From Pseudorasbora parva (lineage: Eukaryota; Chordata; Actinopteri; Cypriniformes; Gobionidae): a stretch of 64,000 bases of DNA. Made by a program: the position numbers and the translations under genes. The notes under the pieces were generated by a model. That model was not told where the DNA came from. It did not search any database and saw only the letters and a list, made by a program, of their open reading frames with translations. Shown in pieces: positions 56,239 through 64,000 of the stretch; the stretch's first letter is position 1; every line of letters starts with the position of its first letter. The stretch lies in contig NC_090182.1 in NCBI RefSeq assembly GCF_024679245.1, positions 29,816,547-29,880,546 of the forward strand. The letters run 5' to 3'.

Positions 56239-57726
56239 TTAAATTAAACTTTTATCAAAAAAAAGGAGTCACTATTACACAAAAAGAAAAACAATTAAAC
56301 ACATTAAAACATACATGCATGCACTATAATTAAAGAATTCTTTAGAGAAGCAGATCGACATTGACAAAACTCAAGAACTAGATCCAGTCCGATTTGTGAC
56401 TTAAAATCAGAGTCACTTAAAATCACCAACTGATTCATAAAAAGATCGAAATCAAAAGAAAAAAACAATTCAATTCACAAAATGGTTTTCTTTTGTTGTT
56501 GTTGGTTGCAAAAAGCTATTGTGTAGCTTCAGAAGATTCAGAATATAGTAAGCACTTATTTGATACTTTTGTGTCATTTTTGAACACTGTTCATGTAATT
56601 TCATGTAGTGATCAACAGAGGCATTAAACTTGCTCCATTTGTTACAGAGAATAATGTAAGTCATACAGGTTTAGAAAGGCATAAGTATGAGTTAATTTTG
56701 ATGAACTAATTCTTTAAAGATGGCATTCCAAAGCAAAATAACTTGGCAAATTACTTTACGGAACCACGACAGGCCAAATAGGAAATAAAGGTAGAACATG
56801 AGTGCAAAAGAATCTACATGAATTACTAATACATAAATCCCATTTCAAAGAGCGGCAAGACTGAGTGGAATAATCTCTTAAAACCAGAGCCAGTACAGCT
56901 TTTAATCCCACTCTCTGAGCATTACTGATATTGTCCATCATGTATGCAGCTGGAAGATGATACATGTGGTGCTTTGCACTTCACACCACAGCATAAAGCA
57001 AAAGAAACACCACATTAGCCCCCCCACCCCACCCCACTCAAGAAACTCCTGAACTTGGAGACCAAAGAAGGTGGATTGCACTGTAAGGCTTATGACTCCA
57101 CTTCACCGCTCTTAAAAGCTTTTCAGTTCCTCACTGCATTAATTGTGTATGGGGAGCAAAAAGTTCAAAGCAGTTTAATAACAAGCCTCTACATTCATTT
57201 CTGATAACCTGTCACTGCATCTCTTCACAGCATGCACCATACATTACACACGTGGTCATTTTAGCACGCAATCATGTGCCAGGTATGTGCTAGCTTACAC
57301 AGGAGAGAGGGGGAAAAAAAGGCCCAAAGAATGTCTCTGAACGCCTCCATACAGAAACAACTAGCACTCTAGTACTCTGTTCTCACGCAGCTGCAAAAAA
57401 CTGGCACGCTTCCATACAGATGGGAGAGAAAAAGAAAAGAGGCATGTTCCAAAACGCAATAATAGCAGCAAAAACCATTAAAACACACTTTATTACAATA
57501 GACTATTAATGGTGTTGAGGTGTAACTAAATAAAAGAAAAATGCTACTGATTTAACGTTTTTTCAGTGGTGTAAAAGTAGCTTAGCTTCGTTTAAAACAG
57601 AATGCTTTTACCGTAAGAAGTTTCCCCTTTTTCAACATGTAGTCATGAATGTTACAAACACTGTAATCAAACATGCTGGCCTAAAATATTGCACAATTCA
57701 AATTAGAAATATTAATTTGAGATAAT

Positions 57727-58431
<705 letters not shown>

Positions 58432-61400
58432 TTGACACGCTGACTATTACAACATAGTTTTGATATCGAGGGTCACAGTCAGTACCCTGAATATGGGTGT
58501 AAGTCAGAGCACAGCTGTAAGTGCACACTAAATCTGTACCTTTCATTACCCTAAATGAGGAGCATTTCCATAGTGCTTAGTTTAATACACATGGCATATT
58601 GCCTCCTGCATTATCTCCTCTGAACACCTTGGGCTAAAGGACAGGCAAAACCAGGCCAATGTGGCAGCAGTAGGAAAATCTGGCTGAAGCTGAGGTGGAA
58701 GGAAAGCCCAGTTCATATCAAGCACCTTTTCAGCTGACTTGCTCTTTTGGCTTTTAGAACTGTCTGTTTTTGAAAATGACCCCAGCAGCCTACTGATGGC
58801 TCACTGAATGCAGCAGAATTGGACGAGTTGGTGTCTGCTGAGCTGGGCTCATATATCTGTGAGAAGATAGACGGCTTCCCTAAGGAGCTTAGAGTAAGAG
58901 GCCCAAACGCCAAACCGGGTGGAACTTTAATCAAAGCTGACTGCTGCGACTTGCAACTTTTCCGAAATAGAAATTAAGCCTTTAATCGCCACTTTTTTTC
59001 ATATTTTGTTTTGGCTCCGTAAAACCTAATCCCTGAGTGTTTGTGAGACTGCTGTCATGCTTTGAAGGCCTCACCGTCCAACGTTACTCATGTAAGTCAC
59101 GTTCAAACGCAGGAGACGGGTGAGATCAATAGGAGGACGGAAGGCGCATGCTGAGTGCAGTGGACAGCGCACGCCTAAACATAATATTTGTATTGGCTCG
59201 TTTCTGCTGCTGTTTAGAAGTGGAGAGTGCGTGAAGAGGTGTTGATGAGGTTATAAACGAATGGCAGCTCATTAGCTCCTTGAAGTATAGCACACAAACT
59301 TAAACGCCACGACAGAAGTGCCTACTCTTCAATCAATTAGCAGCCTGTAACAAAACATAAGAGGATTGACACTGAAAACCCAATTATCAAACATATTTTT
59401 ATACACTACAATTCAACATTTTGTTGTTTTTAAACAAAGTCTCTTTGCTGCCCAAGGCTACCTTTAAATACAGTAAATGCAGTACAAATATGCATGAAAT
59501 ATTACTACAATTACAGTCGGAGGTGCTAGTCAGTAAGTCAGAATTCACTTAACACCGCTGAAAATGCACAACATTTGTTTTGTTAAATGTGAGATGCACA
59601 ATCGCGAATTCTCTCAAAACTGTATATAAGAGATTAGTTGTACAATTATTATTATTATTTTTTTAATATAATGGGAGTTTTCACAAAAGTGCAGAATTCA
59701 GTGAGCTTGTGCTTCAAAGATTGACAGCATTAAGGATTATAAAAGGAGGGTTTTTCCTCTTGCTTTCTGTTTAATACCCAATTAAAGTCTGAATTTAAGT
59801 TTAGTTTATCATGCTGCTAAGTTTCTGGATTGACAACCTTGTTTAAATGTGTGATTGAATCAGAAACTGTGAAGAATTACAGTGATAACCAACAGATGAT
59901 GCACAATAGGACAGCATTTAAAGTACTTATCCTTGCGCGTCCTTATGGACATTGTGTCTTTTTCTTTTTTGTTGTTGATAATTTTGCTTGTGTTAATGCC
60001 AACTGCATCAATTTGGGCACAAGTGCATATTTTTATTGGAATTTTACTATTTTACCCCCATTTCCTTTAATAAATCTATTTTACCCTCATTGCACAAAAT
60101 AGTTCATGCAGGACTTTAAGGACAAAAATGTCCCCATTGAAACCCAATTGAAAACTGCACATTTGAATCCCAGGGCCATATAACTATACAATGAATGCGG
60201 TCTTTTAAATAGACTGGTTTTAACAGTTTTTAAATTTCATTCTGTTGGCAAAGCATCCAATTATTTAAAAAAAAAAAAATCCAGATGGAGACATTTTCTC
60301 AGGTTTGGCCAATAAAGCAAATGTGCTTGCGTTATTCCGGTTTTCTGCTTCCAAATATCCATTATCCATTTGGATAGTTTATGCATCTACAATTATGCAG
60401 GTGTGTTGGTATGGATGGTAGCGTGTGTGATATCAGAGAGAGAAAAACTCAACTGCAATTCACAAATCACTGTGTGTACCAGTGGAGCATTGCTGGCATC
60501 TAATGGGGGAACATTTAGTACTTCTTAAATTACTACTGAAAGCAAATTTTTTGAGATATCAACCTCATAAAACTTATTTAGATTTAGGCTTTTACTTTCT
60601 AGTAATTTTAGAGTTCAACATGTTTCATAAACTATATATTTTATATAAAACAGTGTCCATAAATAATTTACTAAACCTCTATAACTTTTTTGCTAATTTT
60701 TTCCTTCACCAGTAATCTGCCAAGGGTCTTCTTTACAATGAGACAAAACTTAAGTCTATGCTCCCAAGTTTACAAATTTAATAATGGACATTTTTGTCCT
60801 CCAAGAACCTCAGAGTAACTTTTGTTTTAGTCTGACACAGTGGTTAATTTAAAAGTTTTTGCTTTGGTGCTGGAATTGGTACCAAGAAATTAAATATTAA
60901 TTTAATACATTTAAATAGCTAATCGCCACTTCCCCCAAACACAATGTGCAGGAGCTCAACTGAAATCTCCTAATTCCTCGAATTAAGTGGCATACAGTAA
61001 ATCTGTTCAAAACACATAAAATCACTAAAAAAAATGTTTTAGCAAAAAGAAGTATGACATTTTTTTAAAGCCATATTCTTCTTTTTTTCCAGGACATGAG
61101 CATGAGCATGTGCATGCGTATACCTCACCCCGACTTTTTTTTGCGAGAGAGCCTGCCGTTTGGCTTCACAATAACTGTAATGCGCAACTCTGTTGAGGAG
61201 GAAACGGCAGAGCTCATTTAAACACGTGGAACTGTTCGAATCATCATCATCCACCGTGAAGCTTACGTACAAACAAGGATTTCTCATTTTACTTGAGCCG
61301 GAAGAAGATTAAAAGTTTGAAGCCCTGAGCCCTGACGGCGTCTTTGCTCTCTCTCTCTTCTCAGGTTGTGGATTGGAAGTTCAAAGTTAGACAGGTTCAA

Positions 61401-62916
61401 AGCTTCAGCAGGGGAACATTCAAATAAGCCTCTGCAATGTAGATACAAACCCCAATCCAGACGTTTTGCATTAAAAGTGCATTTTAGACCTGGCATCTTT
61501 TACACATAGCGCAACTTTTTTTCTAAACAAAATAAGTCATGACTGTTACAGGTTCCGTGTGGAATGCGTATACCTAGAGCACAATAGGTAATTATGGAGA
61601 CAACATTCCTCTGAGTAATTCAAAACCAAGGTAGTCCTCTCAGTCCGCCGGGATTCCTAGAGGAAATTAAATGTCGATCTGGATGTTGTAACCTTTGCAT
61701 ACTGCCAGCCTCTTTTCTGTTTCCTTGCAAGAAGACCTTGGGACAAAACAGAAGCAACTTTCTCAGGTATCGACTTTCGGCAACACACAATTAAGTTCAT
61801 CTAGCACAATCGAGGCACTTTCAGCTGAGCCGCATCGTTTTCTTCAAAAACCAGATTGGGCGAGCGTGCATCAATGATCGGAATTTCCTTTGTGTGAGCT
61901 GGTGTGAACAAAGAGGTCAACCAGGATACAAGATCACAGGGAGATCACATGTGCCCTCTATGCCTGCTATTATAATGCTGAAACAGAAGTCAATGGCGCC
62001 CTATTCATTGGAGCGAGATTATGACCGTGTAAAGGCCTCTAACTGGGCGCATATTAACAAATCCACCTCATGAGAACTCAACAAGCACATAGCACTGACG
62101 ACCGTAACCTGCACTTCTCTTGTAACTTAACCCTCGCAGGGATAATAGAGGTAATGGGAGGCTCTTGAGGAAACCTATAAAGAACTTCTCTGAAGTTATG
62201 TTGGCATTGCAAAAACAAGGCACGGATGTTATTCTGGCCTTCTGCAGCTGGGAATGATTATACTGGCGGACGCAACTGTATTCACAGGTTGGGAGTTCAG
62301 TGGCTCTGTGTGAGCTTCTGCATTTTAGCCCTGATTCAGCAATCAGGCTCTTTGTAGTAGGTCAGCATTGCGTTTCAGTGTCGAACAGAGAATGGCTTTA
62401 GGGATTGCAGACTCATCTAATATGATAATGAGTCCTGCTCAAAGGAACAGCTGGGCAGTTCTAGCTGCATGAAGCACTCCACTATGAAGGCCGACAAATA
62501 TTGCATAGAATGGGTTAGGTTGATGCTGATGAAATGAAATTGACTTACTAAAGAAAGAGAAAAAAAGCTTTGCATAAATGGTTACAATACATGATGCAGG
62601 ACAACAAAGATTTAACGAAAGAGATCACCTTGAATTATTTGGCTTAAAACCAGTCAACAAGAACTCTTAGTTATACACCTGCTTATTTCTTCACTGTTTT
62701 CACTGTTATTAGCACTTGATTACAGAACAAACTGTTTAAGACAAGGCACTTCAGGAAAAAGCATTGATTTTGTGGGTCCTGTTTACAAATCTGAACACAC
62801 AAATTGGAAATTTGTTGGTGCTGTTTATTAATCTGTGGGTGAGACTTGTTAAACCGAAGGAACAATTTATGACTCTGTGAGTATGCTGTAAAAAATATTT
62901 TAAAAATAAGTTACAT

Positions 62917-63474
62917 ACACTGTAAAAAATTATGTAGAACAAGTTACCTGGTTGCTTTAAAATTTTGAGTTCATTGAAATTAAAATTTTGTGTTAATACA
63001 ATTAATTTTTTTTGAGATTCGACAACCTTTATTAAAATATTAATAAAATATTTTGTAAGCATTTTGGGTGATTGTGTGTGTTTTATTTCTGATGACGCAG
63101 TGAAACATGCCAAATAGTGCTATTTTCATGATTTATAAATTTTTTTATGTGGTTCAGATAAAATAACATTTTGAGTTTCTATTTATTAAACAGATTTCCT
63201 TCATTGTATCAACTCAAAAAAGAAAATCATTGTATTAACTAAAATGTTTTATTTCAATAAACTCTTACTTTTTTAAGTTAAACCAACAAAACTAACATTT
63301 TTTTTTACAGTGTGGTGGCAATAATATTTTACATTTCTATTTATTAAACCAATTTCCTTTACTGTATCAACTCAAATTTTTAATTTCAATTAACTCAAAA
63401 TTAAGGCAACCAGGTTACTTAATTTTTCAAGTTAAACCAACAATATATATATATATATTTTTTTTTACAGTGTA
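62917..63474. mobile_element. ACTGTAAAAA-ended repeat, family E copy 2
   Basis: The left end ACACTGTAAAAAATT and the right end TTTTTTTTACAGTGTA are inverse. Inside, GTTACCTGGTTGCTTTAA and CAACCAGGTTACTTAA are also inverted, and TTTACAGTGTGG at 63304-63316 is another internal copy of the end. It is a palindromic non-autonomous element, without coding content. Confidence 0.65.
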
Positions 63475-63619
63475 CAGTTTATAAACGGAGGGGATGAGTT
63501 GCAAAACTGTGGCCACAGATTTGCGGGTTTAGTTTTTTCTGTATATTGATATCTATTAGTTACATTTCCACCCTATTCACCTGCGGTGTCTTGCCTTAAA
63601 AAAAAGGTTCAGGACTCAC

Positions 63620-64000
63620 CTTGAGCTTGTCGAAGCGATCACTAAGCGAGGTGACCTGATGCTCGCGGTGCCGTCCCACCAGCTTGCAGAGAGCGCATAT
63701 CAGCTGGTCGTCCACCACGCAGTACATGTTGACCTTCTCGTTCTCATGCTCCAAGCAGGCCAGCCCACGCAGCTGAGCGTCTGCCACCGGCTCCACCAGG
63801 CGATGGCTGGTGAAGGGCTTCTTATTGGGGTGCGTGGCCCGCAGGCAGCGGTCGCAGTATGACACCTCGCACGTCACGCACGTCTTGACCGCCTCCCGCG
63901 GGGGCTCCTGATCGCAGAACTGGCAGCCGACGCGCTCTAGGGACATGGCGCTACTGGCGGGGCTGCCCCTCGCGCTCCCGCCGAGCGTGGCGCTGTAGGG
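63620..64000 (-). CDS. mid2: mid2 coding exon 1, 3' part: B-box 1 and B-box 2
   Basis: This 381 nt segment (127 codons) is open to the right edge of the window, so the exon is cut there and its RING half is missing from view. The visible protein starts with a Ser/Gly/Ala-rich linker. It continues with a type 1 B-box (CQFCDQ, then [17 protein letters not shown]) and a type 2 B-box ([13 protein letters not shown], then [14 protein letters not shown]), with the expected zinc-binding Cys/His residues present. It ends at DKLK followed by a GTGAGT donor whose GT is at 63618-63619. The ATG at 63944-63946 is internal: the frame stays open upstream of it, and MID proteins carry the same linker before the B-boxes. 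B-box 1 of MID proteins binds alpha4. The exon is GC-rich compared with the intron beside it. Confidence 0.96.

Noticed and set aside
59830..60102. 90-codon plus-strand frame
   Set aside because: Low-complexity hydrophobic residues from A+T-rich DNA; no start context or homology that I recognise.
63944..63946. ATG as translation start of mid2
   Set aside because: The frame is open upstream to the window edge and MID proteins have a RING domain before this point, so the Met is internal.

Overview
The window reads as one stretch of a teleost genome, most likely a cyprinid (the zebrafish/carp/goldfish group). It carries most of a single protein-coding gene on the minus strand, mid2 (midline 2, also called TRIM1), a microtubule-associated RING/B-box E3 ubiquitin ligase. 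Seven coding exons can be placed with canonical splice sites. Transcription runs from high to low coordinates: exon 1 (cut by the right edge; its RING-coding part lies beyond base 64000), exon 2 at 31516-31611, exon 3 at 21089-21196, exon 4 at 17816-17964, exon 5 at 15879-16006, exon 6 at 15563-15706 and exon 7 at 2123-2284. They encode both B-boxes, the coiled coil, the COS region and the fibronectin type III domain. The SPRY exons must lie beyond the left edge. Residues typical of MID2 rather than MID1 (for example [35 protein letters not shown]) support the paralogue assignment. Exon lengths and phases (96, 108, 149, 128, 144, 162 nt) join without any frame break. I also see a possible extra in-frame cassette exon at 33225-33290 inside intron 1.

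Nearly everything else is intron, about 61 kb, filled with DNA transposons and simple repeats. I recognise no LTR retrotransposon, no tRNA or rRNA gene and no second cellular gene. Six Tc1/mariner-like copies or remnants are present (9032-9902, 14698-14905, 16322-17347, 23064-24457, 37520-40178 and 57727-58331, plus a fragment at 49765-50112). All have broken transposase genes; the copy at 23064-24457 is the best preserved, with one in-frame TGA in an otherwise long reading frame.

A second striking group is non-autonomous elements flanked by TTAA with ends that begin with A plus purines (mostly AGG). Seven can be delimited (8266-8872, 9915-11468, 29061-29753, 38172-39344, 52600-54482, 52651-54101, 55551-56238). 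hAT-like elements with 8-9 bp target duplications lie at 614-1494, 2409-4359 and 52696-53215. Several insertions are nested: a TTAA element splits a Tc1 element at 38172-39344, and three elements sit inside one another at 52600-54482.

Simple repeats are large: (AT)n tracts at about 7.85, 19.1, 48.1 and 58.3 kb, (CA)n at 14.45 and 21.5 kb, (GATA)n at 20.2 kb, and a roughly 1.4 kb purine-biased zone at 33.7-35.1 kb. That zone lies just upstream, in the sense of transcription, of the candidate cassette exon. A few intronic stretches with little recognisable repeat and clustered TAATTA motifs (best case 35760-36440) could be regulatory. Element boundaries and target duplications were read by eye; similarity to known repeat families is from memory, not from a search.
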